Positions 1 to 9,665 are shown, counted from the stretch's first letter. The stretch: 64,000 nucleotides of DNA from Plantibacter sp. PA-3-X8 (GCF_003856975.1 NZ_CP033107.1:3596001-3660000), one strand, 5' to 3'. Made by a program: numbers and translations. The notes: generated by a model not told the origin, from the letters alone.

Positions 1-191
1 GCGAAGTGGATGCCGCGCACCGAGCCGCGCTTCGACACCGAGGTGTTGGACTGGGCCAGCTTGATCGACCGACCGGAGGCCTCTTCGAGCTTGTCGAAGC
101 GGTACCACTCGAGGAACACGCCTCGGTCGTCGCCGAACTGCTTCGGCGTGATCTCATAGCTGTCGGGGACGTTCAGTTCGCGGATCTGCAC
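1..191 (-). CDS. rfbC: dTDP-4-dehydrorhamnose 3,5-epimerase, N-terminal part (cut by window edge)
   Basis: This is the first 63 residues of the epimerase that makes dTDP-4-dehydro-L-rhamnose for surface polysaccharide. The reading begins at a GTG and gives MQIRELNVPDSYEITPKQ, followed by GDDRGVFLEWYR, SNTSVSKRG and VRGIHF, which is the family's N-terminal sheet region; the catalytic His of RGxHF-type motifs lies at the cut end. A TAGACT box (198-203) sits 6 nt before the GTG and supports this start as leaderless. The rest of the gene lies left of the window. It diverges from the GtrA/rfbD operon, fitting a rhamnose-related locus. Confidence 0.88.
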   Translation of the reverse strand, partial: MQIRELNVPDSYEITPKQFGDDRGVFLEWYRFDKLEEASGRSIKLAQSNTSVSKRGSVRGIHF

Positions 192-291
192 CCGGGGAGT
201 CTACCAAGTCGGCGCTCGGCGACAGTATTCCGCGGTTCCGTCACCGGTTGTCTCAGGCATAATCGAGTGTCCGCGCACAGAACGGCCCGCC

Positions 292-885
292 ATGATCCCT
301 CTGCTCCGCCGCCTCTGGAACGGTGTCTCCGCGTACGCGGTGAAGTTCGGCGTCGTCGGGCTGATCGGCTTCGGCCTCGATGTGCTCGTGTTCAACCTGC
401 TGCGCGTCGGCGTCTTCGGACACGACCACCTCGCGCAGTCCCCCCTCGGCGCCAAGGTCATCAGTGTCTCGGTCGCCATCGTCTTCAACTGGATCGGCAA
501 CCGGTACTGGACCTTCCGCGAGCATCGCCGGAAGAACTTCGTCCTGGAACTCGGCGAGTACGTGATCGTCTCCCTGGGTGGCATGGCCATCGCCGTCGGG
601 TGTCTCTACGTCAGCCACTACGTCCTCGGCTTCACCTCGCTGCTCGCCGACAACCTGGCCTCGAACGTCATCGGGCTCGGCCTCGGAACCCTCTTCCGTT
701 TCTTCCTCTACCGCTTCTGGGTCTACGGACACCATCGGGCGGACGGCCTGGCCAACCTCGCTCGCGTTGAGGAGGCCCAGCGAACGCTGTTCGAGGAGCC
801 ACCGGCGACTCAGGCACCGACAGGTTCCGCCCTGCCCGAGCCGGGTACGATGAACGGGCCACTCCCGAGAGGACCCCTATCTTGA
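292..885 (+). CDS. GtrA-like membrane protein
   Basis: This 197-aa protein has four hydrophobic helices (about residues 15-35, 56-72, 85-107 and 115-140) and the family features VKFGVVGLIGFGLD near the start and NRYWTF around residue 70. GtrA-type proteins are thought to help move undecaprenyl-linked sugars across the membrane. The last 50 residues are hydrophilic and proline-rich. The stop overlaps the TTG start of rfbD, so the two are translationally coupled. A CATAAT hexamer (258-263) could be the -10 of the operon. The family assignment is firm; the exact lipid-linked substrate is unknown. Confidence 0.82.
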   Translation: MIPLLRRLWNGVSAYAVKFGVVGLIGFGLDVLVFNLLRVGVFGHDHLAQSPLGAKVISVSVAIVFNWIGNRYWTFREHRRKNFVLELGEYVIVSLGGMAIAVGCLYVSHYVLGFTSLLADNLASNVIGLGLGTLFRFFLYRFWVYGHHRADGLANLARVEEAQRTLFEEPPATQAPTGSALPEPGTMNGPLPRGPLS

Positions 886-1733
886 CGTACCTGATCACCG
901 GCGCTTCCGGCATGCTCGGCCACGACCTGCAGGAGGCCCTGACGGGTCGCGAGGTCACCGCCCTCGGTCGCGCCGAGCTCGACGTGACCGACCTCGAGGC
1001 CGTCCGTTCCGCCGTCGCAGGGCACTCGGCCGTCATCAACGCCGCCGCCTACACGAAGGTGGACGACGCCGAGTCGCACGAAGCAGACGCCGCGGCCGTG
1101 AACGCCATCGGGGCCCGCAACCTCGCGATCGCCGCTCGGGAGGCCGGCGCGAAGCTCGTCCAGGTGTCGACCGACTACGTCTTCGACGGCTCCGCGACCT
1201 CGCCGTACCAGGAGGACCACGAGCTCGCCCCGATCAGCGCGTACGGCCGGACGAAGGCCGACGGGGAGCGCGCCGTCCTCGCCGAGCACCCGAACGGCGG
1301 CTACATCGTGCGGACGGCATGGCTGTACGGCAAGAACGGACCGAACTTCGCCGCCACCATGGCGAAGCTCGCGGCGAACGGCGTCGACCCGGCCGTCGTG
1401 ACCGACCAGCTGGGTCAGCCCACGTGGACCGCCGACCTCGCCGCGCAGATCGTCGCGCTGCTCGACGCCGACGCTCCTGCCGGGGTCTACCACGGCACCA
1501 ACGCCGGACAGGCCTCCTGGTACGAGTTCGCCCAGGCGGTCTTCGCGGCGGTCGGCGCGGACCCGGCCCGTGTCTCCCCCACCGACAGCTCGGCGTTCGT
1601 CCGCCCCGCGCCGCGCCCCGCCTACTCGGTGCTCGGCCACGACGCCTGGGCCACCGCCGGTCTCGCCCCGATGCGTGACTGGCGGGAGGCCTTCGAGGCA
1701 GCGACGCAGCACGGCGTCGTCACGGCGCCGTGA
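882..1733 (+). CDS. rfbD: dTDP-4-dehydrorhamnose reductase
   Basis: This 283-aa extended short-chain dehydrogenase reduces dTDP-4-dehydro-L-rhamnose to dTDP-L-rhamnose with NAD(P)H. The nucleotide motif GASGMLG is at residues 7-13, STDYVFDG at 96-103, and the catalytic YxxxK is Tyr121/Lys125. The TTG start overlaps the GtrA stop and the stop overlaps the next GTG, so GtrA-rfbD-glycosyltransferase is one tight operon. In M. tuberculosis, rmlD lies in the same neighbourhood next to an LCP gene and purE, which matches this layout. Confidence 0.93.
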   Translation: MTYLITGASGMLGHDLQEALTGREVTALGRAELDVTDLEAVRSAVAGHSAVINAAAYTKVDDAESHEADAAAVNAIGARNLAIAAREAGAKLVQVSTDYVFDGSATSPYQEDHELAPISAYGRTKADGERAVLAEHPNGGYIVRTAWLYGKNGPNFAATMAKLAANGVDPAVVTDQLGQPTWTADLAAQIVALLDADAPAGVYHGTNAGQASWYEFAQAVFAAVGADPARVSPTDSSAFVRPAPRPAYSVLGHDAWATAGLAPMRDWREAFEAATQHGVVTAP

Positions 1734-2866
1734 CCACCCTGCGCGTCGTCGTCGACCAGATCGTCGCGCCGGTCGCCGGCGGGGTCGGTCGTTACTCCGA
1801 GGAACTCACCCGTGAGCTCATCGCGAGCGCCCCGGTGGGATGCGACGTCGAGGGCATCGTCTCGGCGGTATCGAAGGAGAAGATCGACCTCCTCGAGTCC
1901 AAGCTCCCCGGACTGGCGACGCTGCATCGCACCACGCTCCCGCGCCGCGAGCTCAGTGCCGCCTGGCAGCTCGGCATCGTCGCGCCCGGCACCGCGAACG
2001 GCATGGTGCACGCCCCGGGCCTGCTCGCCCCGCTCAACCGCCACGACCGCATCAACGACGGCAACCAGATCGTCGTCACCATCCACGACACGCTCGCCTG
2101 GTCGCACCCGTCGTCACTGACACCGATGTCGGTGGCGTGGCAGAAGGCGATGGTCAAGCGGGCGCGGAAGCACGCGGACGCCATCGTGGTCCCGACGCAC
2201 GCCGTCGCCGACGAACTGCGCGACATCGTCGATCTCGGCGACCGCGTCCGCGTCATCGGCGGGGCCGCCGCGACCACGCTCACCATCCCGACCGACGCCG
2301 ACGGTCGAGCACGGACGCTCGACCTCCCCGCCGAGTACCTCGTGTCGGTCGGCTCACTCGACCCCCGTCGCGGCATCACGGAACTCATCACCGGCCTCGG
2401 ACGACCCGGTGCACCCGACCTCCCCCTGCTCATCGTCGGCACGGACAGCTGGGGCGACGTCACCCTCGCGCAGGTCGCCGACGAGGCCGGGCTGCCGGAG
2501 GGTCGCGTGCGTGCGCTCGGGTTCCTCGACGACGCCGACCTCGCCGTCGTCCTCGACCGCGCGACCGCCTTCATCTACCCGAGTCTCGCCGAGGGGTTCG
2601 GGCTCCCACTCGTCGAGGCGTTCCGCTTCGGCACGCCCGTCATCCACTCCGACGTCCCGGCGCTCGTCGAGGTCGGCGGCGGCGCCGGCGTCGTGGTCGA
2701 GTCCGGTGCCAAGGGGTACGCCGATCGACTCATCGCCACCATCAACGACGTCATCGGCGACAGCGAACGCCTCGCCCGCCTGCGCATCCTCGGCATGGAC
2801 CGCGAGCAGGCCTTCAGTTGGCGCGACTCCGCCGAACGCGTCTGGCAGCTGCACGCGGAGATCTGA
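1730..2866 (+). CDS. Glycosyltransferase family 4 (GT-B fold)
   Basis: This 378-aa glycosyltransferase probably adds a sugar to a surface glycan. The C-terminal nucleotide-sugar domain carries VSVGSLDPRRG and the family motif EGFGLPLVE at residues 288-296. The N-terminal domain keeps the glycine-rich GGVGRY near residue 17. There are no membrane helices, so it acts at the cytoplasmic membrane face. The GTG start overlaps the rfbD stop by 4 bp, suggesting a rhamnosyl- or mannosyl-transferase role, but donor and acceptor cannot be read from the sequence. Confidence 0.87.
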   Translation: MTTLRVVVDQIVAPVAGGVGRYSEELTRELIASAPVGCDVEGIVSAVSKEKIDLLESKLPGLATLHRTTLPRRELSAAWQLGIVAPGTANGMVHAPGLLAPLNRHDRINDGNQIVVTIHDTLAWSHPSSLTPMSVAWQKAMVKRARKHADAIVVPTHAVADELRDIVDLGDRVRVIGGAAATTLTIPTDADGRARTLDLPAEYLVSVGSLDPRRGITELITGLGRPGAPDLPLLIVGTDSWGDVTLAQVADEAGLPEGRVRALGFLDDADLAVVLDRATAFIYPSLAEGFGLPLVEAFRFGTPVIHSDVPALVEVGGGAGVVVESGAKGYADRLIATINDVIGDSERLARLRILGMDREQAFSWRDSAERVWQLHAEI

Positions 2867-2876
2867 CACCGACGCC

Positions 2877-2924
2877 GAGCCGGACGGACGACCTCTCAGA
2901 GCGGCCTCAGCCGGCGTCCGGCTC
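2877..2924. terminator. Candidate hairpin between convergent genes
   Basis: GAGCCGGACG (2877-2886) pairs with CGTCCGGCTC (2915-2924) across a 28-nt loop. The 3' arm lies inside the end of the LCP coding region and there is no T-run, so this is a weak terminator candidate for the glycosyltransferase operon. Confidence 0.3.
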
Positions 2925-4280
2925 CGGACTCGGCGACGGCGGGAACAGCTGATCCTGCACCATCTGGTGGATGAGCGTGTAGTCGGGCTCTTCCGGGTCG
3001 ATCGTCGGCGGAACGAACTGCAGGGAGTTGATCGGCAGCTCGCGCGTCTTGAGCGCGAGGTTCACGAAGTAGCCGAGCATGCCCTGGGGCACATCGGTCT
3101 TGACGACGTCGCCTCCCGCGGCTGCGACGTCCTGGAAGCGCGCGAGGACGTTCGCCGGGTTGAACTGCTTGAGCATCGCCGTCTGGAGGATGTGCTGGCG
3201 CTCCATGCGGTCGTAGTCGCTCGTCGAGTGCCGCGACCGGGCGTACATGAGCGCGGTCCAGCCGTCCATGTGCTGCTCGCCGGGTTCGATCCACTTCGTG
3301 ACGTTCTCGAGGTCGGCGTCGCCGTCCATCGGCAGTCGCTCCTTGACGTCGATGTCGACGCCACCGAGCGTGTCGATCAGCGTGGCGAAGCCGTACATGT
3401 CGATGAGGACGTACCACTGGATGTGCAGCCCGGTGATGCCTTCGGCTGCCTGCTTCATCGCCTCGATGCCGGGCTCGCTCGCCTCAGCCGTCGCCTTCGG
3501 GAACAGTTCGGGGTTCTTCAGCTCGATCTCGGTGTAGATCGAGTTGAGCTGACAGACGTCGACGTCGCAGGAGTCGTCGTAGCCGTCCGGATAGAGGGAC
3601 GCCATCTCGCTGCCCTCGGGGAACGGGATGTCGACGAGGTCACGCGGCATCGACATGGTCGTCGCCTGCCCGGTCTCGGCGTTGATGCTGACGACCGACA
3701 TGCTGTCCGGCCGCATGCCGTCGCGGTCGGGACCTGCATCGCCACCGAGCAGCAGGATGTTGTAGTAGCCGTCGACCGGCGGCTCCGACGGGCCGGTGTT
3801 GCCGAAGATGGAGGAGATCGACCCGCGGGTGGCGCCTGCGACCACCGCTCCGTAGCCGGCCCCACCGGCCACCAGCACCATGGCGAGGGTCGTGAACAGC
3901 GCCACACCGAGCCTGGCGTTCGGCGAGGCCTTCACGAGGCGCACGAGCCGCAGGGTGTCGAGCGTCAACACGATCCACAGGATCGCGTAGGCGGCGAGGA
4001 GGATCTGCGCGACGGTGAGGGCGATCGGATTCGTCGCGAGGGTGAAGAGCACCTCGCGGGCGAGGAACATGAGGGCAACGCCGACGACGACGAGCAGCCA
4101 GAGGAAGAGGGTGAACCCGAGGCCGAACCGACCGAGCTTCCGGTTCCCGGCGAGCACCTGCGCGGAGCCGGGGATCAGCAGGTTGAGCAGGACCAGCCAC
4201 CAGGCGCGCTTCGTCATCACCTCGCGCGAACGGGTGTCGGGATACCGCATCGGCTTCGCGGCGGTGGCTGCACTCGTCAT
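2907..4280 (-). CDS. LytR-CpsA-Psr (LCP) family glycopolymer ligase
   Basis: This 457-aa membrane protein has four hydrophobic segments in its first 150 residues (about 25-45, 52-76, 85-110 and 127-148), followed by an extracellular LCP domain. Visible LCP motifs are [39 protein letters not shown] and ALMYARSRH. The arginines and aspartates of these motifs bind polyprenyl-pyrophosphate glycans for transfer to peptidoglycan. Most LCP proteins have one to three membrane helices, so the longer N-terminal membrane region is slightly unusual. The ATG overlaps the purE stop (ATGA), as for cpsA beside purE in other actinobacteria. The C-terminal end is Pro/Ser-rich. Confidence 0.9.
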   Translation of the reverse strand: MTSAATAAKPMRYPDTRSREVMTKRAWWLVLLNLLIPGSAQVLAGNRKLGRFGLGFTLFLWLLVVVGVALMFLAREVLFTLATNPIALTVAQILLAAYAILWIVLTLDTLRLVRLVKASPNARLGVALFTTLAMVLVAGGAGYGAVVAGATRGSISSIFGNTGPSEPPVDGYYNILLLGGDAGPDRDGMRPDSMSVVSINAETGQATTMSMPRDLVDIPFPEGSEMASLYPDGYDDSCDVDVCQLNSIYTEIELKNPELFPKATAEASEPGIEAMKQAAEGITGLHIQWYVLIDMYGFATLIDTLGGVDIDVKERLPMDGDADLENVTKWIEPGEQHMDGWTALMYARSRHSTSDYDRMERQHILQTAMLKQFNPANVLARFQDVAAAGGDVVKTDVPQGMLGYFVNLALKTRELPINSLQFVPPTIDPEEPDYTLIHQMVQDQLFPPSPSPEPDAG

Positions 4281-4798
4281 AGCTGCGCTTTGAGGTTCCG
4301 GTTCTTCTCCTCGACGGAGTCGGCGAGGCCCGCGGCGTAGGCGACGAGCGCCTGGTGCAGGGCGTCGTCGGCCGTGGCGAGGATCTTGACGGCGATCAGC
4401 GCGGCGTTCTTCGCGCCGCCGATCGACACGGTCGCGACCGGCACGCCCGCGGGCATCTGCACGATCGACAGGAGCGAGTCGAGGCCGTCGAGGCGGGAGA
4501 GCGGCACCGGGACGCCGACGACCGGGAGCGTGGTGACGGAGGCGAGCATCCCGGGAAGGTGCGCCGCTCCACCGGCACCGGCGATGACGACCTTGACGCC
4601 ACGGCCGTAGGCGGCCTTGCCGTAGGCGATCATCTTCTCGGGCGTGCGGTGGGCCGACAGCACCTCGACCTCGAATGGCACGCCGAAGTCGCGGAGCACC
4701 TGCGCCGCGTCGCTCATGACGTTCCAGTCGGAGTCCGAGCCCATCACGACGCCGACGAGCGGCGGGGCGTCACGGGACGGGGCGGAGTTCTCGGGCAT
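4277..4798 (-). CDS. purE: N5-carboxyaminoimidazole ribonucleotide mutase
   Basis: This 173-aa protein moves the carboxyl group of N5-CAIR to make CAIR in purine synthesis. GSDSDW is at residues 20-25 and the catalytic SAHRTP at 48-53, with [11 protein letters not shown] following. I chose the ATG at 4798 because a TACGAT box lies 7 nt upstream; an ATG three codons earlier (4807) overlaps that box. Its partner purK is 17 kb away, although the two are usually adjacent in actinobacteria. Confidence 0.94.
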   Translation of the reverse strand: MPENSAPSRDAPPLVGVVMGSDSDWNVMSDAAQVLRDFGVPFEVEVLSAHRTPEKMIAYGKAAYGRGVKVVIAGAGGAAHLPGMLASVTTLPVVGVPVPLSRLDGLDSLLSIVQMPAGVPVATVSIGGAKNAALIAVKILATADDALHQALVAYAAGLADSVEEKNRNLKAQL

Positions 4799-4805
4799 GA
4801 GCACC

Positions 4806-4811
4806 ATCGTA
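4806..4811 (-). promoter_or_regulatory. -10 box of purE (leaderless type)
   Basis: TACGAT read leftward, followed by 7 nt and the purE ATG. Transcription would start at or next to the start codon. Confidence 0.5.
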
Positions 4812-4944
4812 GATCGCGGTGCCTGAAGATCGGCTCAGGACGCACCGCAGCTGGCGGACAAGCCCTCGCCCAGGAGCCCCCAGTCCGGGGACACCTCGGT
4901 ACCGCGCAGCGCACCGGTCGACAGGTGTCTGGGACAATCGGCGG

Positions 4945-6048
4945 ATGAGCACGTCGACCGCGGACGGATCCGCAGCACGCCACGAGCCGCCCAGCCAGCG
5001 CGAGCTGCGGCGGTGGCGCGGGTACCTCGCCGACGAACGCGCCGAGGCCGCCGTCTACCGGGATCTCGCCGGGCGGCGGAGCGGTGAGGAGCGCGACATC
5101 CTGCTCGCGCTCGCGGAGGCCGAGAAACGCCACGAGTCGCACTGGATCGCCCTGCTCGGGGACGACGTCGGCAAGCCGCAACGCGGTGACCTGCGGACCA
5201 GGCTGCTCGGCTGGCTCGCGAGGCGGTTCGGATCAGTCTTCGTCCTGGCGCTCGTCCAGCGCGCCGAGTCACGCTCGCCCTACGCGACCGAACGGGCGGC
5301 CACCGAGCGCATGGCCGCCGACGAGCAGATCCACGAGGAGGTCGTCCGGGGCCTGGCCGCCCGAGGACGCAACCGCCTGTCCGGAACCTTCCGGGCGGCC
5401 GTGTTCGGAGCGAACGACGGACTCGTCTCGAACCTCGCGCTCGTCATCGGCATGAGCGCCACCGGCGTCGGCAACGGCGTCGTCCTCGCCGCCGGGCTCG
5501 CGGGCCTCCTGGCGGGCGCGCTGTCGATGGGGGCCGGCGAGTACGTCTCGGTGCGGTCGCAGCGGGAACTGCTCGAGGCGTCCAGCCCCAACCCGGCGGC
5601 CGACGACGCCCTCCCCCACCTCGACGTCGACGCGAACGAACTCGCGCTCGTCTACCGGGCACGCGGCATGGAGGTCGGCGAAGCCGAGGCCCAAGCAGCG
5701 GACGTCCTGGCCCGCGTCGGCGCCGGCACCTACCAGCGCGAGGCCCGGACGGCGATGGAGCACGAAGCCATCGGGACCGGGCTCGGTGCCGCGCTCTCGA
5801 GCTTCTGCTTCTTCGCGTCGGGCGCCGTCATCCCGGTCCTGCCCTACCTGTTCGGGCTGCAGGGTGTCGCTGCATTGGTGGTCGCCGCGCTCCTCGTCGG
5901 GGTGGCCCTGCTCGGCACCGGCGCCGTCGTCGGGCTGCTCTCCGGGGGGCCACCGCTTCGCCGGGCACTGCGACAACTCGCGATCGGGTACGGCGCTGCT
6001 GCGGCGACCTACGTGCTCGGCCTGCTCTTCGGCGCGAACGTCGGCTGA
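4945..6048 (+). CDS. Ferritin-like domain fused to VIT1/CCC1-type metal transporter
   Basis: This 367-aa protein joins a rubrerythrin/ferritin-like domain (about residues 20-140) to a VIT1 membrane domain (about 146-367). The first part carries ExxH metal-binding pairs (Glu60/His63 and EQIHEE near residue 130). The second starts with RAAVFGANDGLVSNLALVIG, continues with GALSMGAGEYVSVRSQRE, and has five hydrophobic stretches. Such fusions (MbfA-like) export iron or manganese and are linked to iron and peroxide stress. A GACAAT box 6 nt before the ATG suggests a leaderless transcript. It stands alone between purE and the acyltransferase. The family is secure; the metal is inferred. Confidence 0.88.
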   Translation: MSTSTADGSAARHEPPSQRELRRWRGYLADERAEAAVYRDLAGRRSGEERDILLALAEAEKRHESHWIALLGDDVGKPQRGDLRTRLLGWLARRFGSVFVLALVQRAESRSPYATERAATERMAADEQIHEEVVRGLAARGRNRLSGTFRAAVFGANDGLVSNLALVIGMSATGVGNGVVLAAGLAGLLAGALSMGAGEYVSVRSQRELLEASSPNPAADDALPHLDVDANELALVYRARGMEVGEAEAQAADVLARVGAGTYQREARTAMEHEAIGTGLGAALSSFCFFASGAVIPVLPYLFGLQGVAALVVAALLVGVALLGTGAVVGLLSGGPPLRRALRQLAIGYGAAAATYVLGLLFGANVG

Positions 6049-6180
6049 CCCGGCCTTCGGTCGTCCGCCGCGCGACACCGGGAGCCGATGCGAACCCGTC
6101 ATCTGCCGTCCACGAGTGCGTCACCGGCGTTCCCTACGCTGAGCCCGCCGTCCGTCGACCCGGAGGGCGGAGGAGGGCGC

Positions 6181-8274
6181 GTGAGGCAGGTGCAGGACCG
6201 GACCGACGTGTCTCCCCTCCTCGGAGCGGTTCCGCGCACGCAGCCTGACATCCAGTTGCTCCGCGCGATCGCCGTCCTGTCCGTCGTGGTCTTCCACCTG
6301 TCGTCGAGCCTCCTGCCCGGCGGGTACGTCGGCGTCGACGTGTTCTTCGTCGTCAGTGGCTATCTGATCACGAGCCACCTCGCACGCCAGGCCGACGAGA
6401 CGGGCCGCGTCGACCTCCCGGCGTTCTGGGCCCGCAGGATCCGGCGACTCCTGCCGGCCGCTCTGCTCGTCCTCGCCGTCACCGCCGTCCTGATCTGGCG
6501 GCTGGCCCCGCCGAGCGCCTGGACGCAGTTCTTCACCGAGACCGTGGCGAGCGCGACCTCCTGGGAGAACTGGTTCCTGGCAGGGAGCTCCGTGGACTAT
6601 CTCGCACAGGGCAGCGCCGCGTCACCGGTCCAGCACTTCTGGTCACTCTCCGTCGAAGAGCAGTTCTACCTCGGCTGGCCGCTCGTCGTCGTGCTGTGCG
6701 TGTGGCTCACCCGGCGTCGACCGTCGGACCTCCGCCGCACCCTCGGTGTTGCGCTCGGGATCATCGGTGCCACCTCACTCCTGTGCTCGATCCTGTACAC
6801 GGCGGCGGACCCGGCTCCGGCGTACTTCGCCACGCCGACCCGTGCCTGGGAGTTCGCGGCCGGCGGTCTGCTCGCGCTCCTCGGGCCGGTCGTGGTCGTG
6901 CACCGCACCCGGTGGCGAACGGTCTCCGGCGTCCTCGGTGTCGTCCTCCTGGCGGTCGCCCTGGTCGCCTTCACCGAGCGGACGGCGTTCCCCGGGATCG
7001 CCGCCGCCCTCCCGGTCCTCGGGACGCTCCTCGTGATCGTCGGTGGGTCGTCGACCCACCGGTGGTCCGTGACGACCCTTGCGCGCACACGTGCGTCGCT
7101 CCTCCTCGGCGATCTCTCCTATTCGCTGTATCTGTGGCACTGGCCGCTCATCGTGGTCGCGCCGTGGGTGCTCGGCGTGCCCGTCGCGCTCGGCGACCCG
7201 CTCGGGTGGGCGGTCGCTGCCGCACTCCTGGTCGTCGCCGTGATCCTCGCCGCGCTGACGAAACGGTTCGTCGAGGACCCTGTGCGACGAACCCCCGTCT
7301 TCGCGCACGCACGCTCCGCACGGACCGTCCTGCTGGCGGGCGCGGCGACCGCACTCGTGCTCTGCATCCCGACCGCGGGGTTGCTCACCGTCGCTACCGA
7401 GCAACGCACCCTCGCGAGCACCGTGGACGCCTACGTCGCGGACGGCGAACCGTGTTTCGGTGCCGATGCGGCCGTGTCGGGCTGCACCAATCCGGCGTTG
7501 GCGGACGAACTCCTGCCGCCGCTGTCGGTGCGGACCGAGGACACCGGCGACACCTTCCGGTGCTCCGCGGCGGCCGACGCACCGGACTTCCCCGGCTGCA
7601 CCTTCGGTTCCGAGCGCCCGGACGCCACGCGGGTCGCGCTCACCGGGAACTCGCACGCCACGATGCTCATCCCCGGACTCGTCGACCAGCTCGAGGCACG
7701 CAACTGGCGACTCGACGTGTACGTCGGCAAGGGCTGCGAGTGGCGGGCACCGGGACCCGACGACTCGGCGGCCTGCGACGCCCGGCGGACGCTCATGCAG
7801 GAGGCGTTCACGGGTGAGCGGCCGTACGACATCATCCTGGTGACCTCCAAGAGTCCGGACGAGACCTCGGTGGCCGAACAGGCCGCGATCCGTAGCGCGA
7901 CGCTCGCGGCGTGGAGACCGGTGCTCGAGCAGGGGACGTCGATCGTGGTGCTGCGGGACAATCCCCGCGTGCCGACCGAGGCCGCGGCCTGCGTCGACCG
8001 CACGAGCGCCGCCGAGCTCATCGCGGGGGCGTGCGCCTTCCCCGTGGCCGAGGCGTACCCGACGTTCGACCTGAACACCGCCACGGCGGCGATGACCGAT
8101 GGCGCGGTGCCGGTCGTGGATCTCGGCGAGCTGTACTGCGCCGCCGGGACCTGTCCGCTCGCCGTCGGGAACGTGCTCGTCTATCGCGATCTGCACCACA
8201 TCACGGCCACCTGGTCGCGGACCCTGGGCCCGTTCCTCGTCGACCGGATCCGAGCCGCCACCTCCCGAGGGTGA
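6181..8274 (+). CDS. Membrane O-acyltransferase with C-terminal SGNH domain (OatA-like)
   Basis: This 697-aa protein has an N-terminal acyltransferase-3 domain of about ten helices, with QPDIQLLRAIAVLSVV, YVGVDVFFVVSGYLIT and HFWSLSVEEQFYL, and an extracellular SGNH esterase-like domain after about residue 430. The SGNH part shows GNSHATM (nucleophile Ser) and DLHHITATW (catalytic Asp/His). The architecture matches proteins that O-acetylate peptidoglycan or surface glycans. The GTG start is preceded by GGAGGAGG, a good ribosome site, so I prefer it to upstream starts. The acceptor glycan is unknown. Confidence 0.88.
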   Translation: MRQVQDRTDVSPLLGAVPRTQPDIQLLRAIAVLSVVVFHLSSSLLPGGYVGVDVFFVVSGYLITSHLARQADETGRVDLPAFWARRIRRLLPAALLVLAVTAVLIWRLAPPSAWTQFFTETVASATSWENWFLAGSSVDYLAQGSAASPVQHFWSLSVEEQFYLGWPLVVVLCVWLTRRRPSDLRRTLGVALGIIGATSLLCSILYTAADPAPAYFATPTRAWEFAAGGLLALLGPVVVVHRTRWRTVSGVLGVVLLAVALVAFTERTAFPGIAAALPVLGTLLVIVGGSSTHRWSVTTLARTRASLLLGDLSYSLYLWHWPLIVVAPWVLGVPVALGDPLGWAVAAALLVVAVILAALTKRFVEDPVRRTPVFAHARSARTVLLAGAATALVLCIPTAGLLTVATEQRTLASTVDAYVADGEPCFGADAAVSGCTNPALADELLPPLSVRTEDTGDTFRCSAAADAPDFPGCTFGSERPDATRVALTGNSHATMLIPGLVDQLEARNWRLDVYVGKGCEWRAPGPDDSAACDARRTLMQEAFTGERPYDIILVTSKSPDETSVAEQAAIRSATLAAWRPVLEQGTSIVVLRDNPRVPTEAAACVDRTSAAELIAGACAFPVAEAYPTFDLNTATAAMTDGAVPVVDLGELYCAAGTCPLAVGNVLVYRDLHHITATWSRTLGPFLVDRIRAATSRG

Positions 8275-8300
8275 CCAGTCCCCGATCGGGTGGAGTGCCA

Positions 8301-8435
8301 GCGCGGTGCGCTGACGCGAGGGTGTCGAACCCGGCGTCGGCGCGGTGCGCTGACACGAGCGCGGCGGAACCGGCACGACCGCAGGGCACACGCGTGAGCG
8401 CGCCCCTCCGGAGACCCGCGCTCAGCGCACCGCGC
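8301..8435. repeat. Direct and inverted GC-rich repeats between convergent genes
   Basis: A 20-base unit beginning GCGCGGTGCGCTGAC occurs at 8301-8320 and again at 8340-8359 with one change. Its first 14 bases reappear inverted at 8422-8435. Either direct copy can pair with the inverted one, so the gap between the acyltransferase and mvaS may hold a bidirectional terminator or a repeat element. Confidence 0.5.
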
Positions 8436-8471
8436 CGGCGACCACCCAGGAGAGCTCGGGCGCGGGAGCGG

Positions 8472-9665
8472 TCAAGCGGAGGTGGGCTCGTACTGCCGAC
8501 GGTCGCCGATGACGCCCGCGAAACGGAACGGCGCACCGGTCTCGCGAGGGCGGTCGGAGTCGTGGACGTCGGCCGACGCCGCATCCTCGAGGAGCTGCAG
8601 GTAGCGGGCGTCGTCGACGACCGTCCTGGCATCGAGCTGCGCGCGGTTCGCGTCGCTCCGCAGAGCCGAGCGGTAGCCCGGACGCACGATGCCGCTGAAG
8701 CACTCCGCGACCGCACCCGAGCCGTAGCTGAGGAACGCGATGCGCCGACCGGTGAGGTCGTCGTCGCCGTCGAGCAGCGCGAGCAGCGCGAGGTACACGG
8801 AGGCCGTGTAGCTGTTCCCGATCCGGCGGTTGTACCCGGTCGTCGGCTCGATCTGTGCGTCCAACTCCTCCTGGGTGCGCTCGGAGCCGAGCGACTTGGC
8901 CAGGTGCCGGTGCGCCTTGATCGCCATCTTCGTGAACGGCTGGTGGTAGCAGAAGTGGTCGACCTCGGAGAAGTCCGCTCCGCCGCGTGACCGGTAGTCC
9001 GCCCAGGCCCCCTCGATGGCGTCCTGGTAGGCGGAGATGGACAGCTTGCCGTCGACGATCGCCGTCGCGCTGTGGTTCGGGCGCCAGAAGTCCATGACGT
9101 CCTGCGTGTAGACGCCGGTCGCGGTCTCGAGCTCGAGGATGGCCGGATCGGCGGCCACGAGCATGGCGACGGCCCCGGCGCCCTGCGTCGGCTCGGCGTT
9201 GGAGTGCAGTTCGTACCGCGCGATGTCGCTCGCGATCACGAGCACGGTCTCCTCGGGGTTCCGCGCGACGAGCGCAGCCGCGAACTGCAGCGCCGCGGTG
9301 GCCGAGTAGCAGGCCTGCTTGAGCTCGACCACGCGGACCGCCTGCGGCAGGCCGAGCAGCCGGTGCACGTAGACGCCCGCGGACTTCGACTGGTCGATGC
9401 CGGACTCGGTGGCGAACAGGACGGTCCGCAGGCGGTCGCTGCCGTGCCGTTCGATGATGGGTGCGGCAGCGGCGGCAGCCATCGTCACGATGTCCTCGTC
9501 GGCGGCCGGGACGCTCATCTCGCTCTGGCCGAGACCGACGTAGTACTTGGCGGGTTCGACACCGAAGCGCCCGGCGAGCTCGGCGAGGTCGATGCGGTTC
9601 GCCCCGGTCGCGAAGGCGATGTCGTCGATGCCGACGGCGGGGCTGCTGGTCTGGTTGGTGTTCAC
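8472..9665 (-). CDS. mvaS: Hydroxymethylglutaryl-CoA synthase
   Basis: This 397-aa enzyme condenses acetyl-CoA and acetoacetyl-CoA to HMG-CoA, the first committed mevalonate step. GLGQSEMSVP carries the general base Glu, ELKQACYSATAALQ the nucleophile Cys, FCYHQPFTKMAIKAH the catalytic His, and FLSYGSGAVAECFSG the C-terminal family motif. It starts at GTG, with GGAG about 10 nt upstream, and is the last gene of the operon. A 59-bp gap with a 7-bp hairpin separates it from mvaA, whereas all upstream joints overlap. Confidence 0.94.
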   Translation of the reverse strand: MNTNQTSSPAVGIDDIAFATGANRIDLAELAGRFGVEPAKYYVGLGQSEMSVPAADEDIVTMAAAAAAPIIERHGSDRLRTVLFATESGIDQSKSAGVYVHRLLGLPQAVRVVELKQACYSATAALQFAAALVARNPEETVLVIASDIARYELHSNAEPTQGAGAVAMLVAADPAILELETATGVYTQDVMDFWRPNHSATAIVDGKLSISAYQDAIEGAWADYRSRGGADFSEVDHFCYHQPFTKMAIKAHRHLAKSLGSERTQEELDAQIEPTTGYNRRIGNSYTASVYLALLALLDGDDDLTGRRIAFLSYGSGAVAECFSGIVRPGYRSALRSDANRAQLDARTVVDDARYLQLLEDAASADVHDSDRPRETGAPFRFAGVIGDRRQYEPTSA

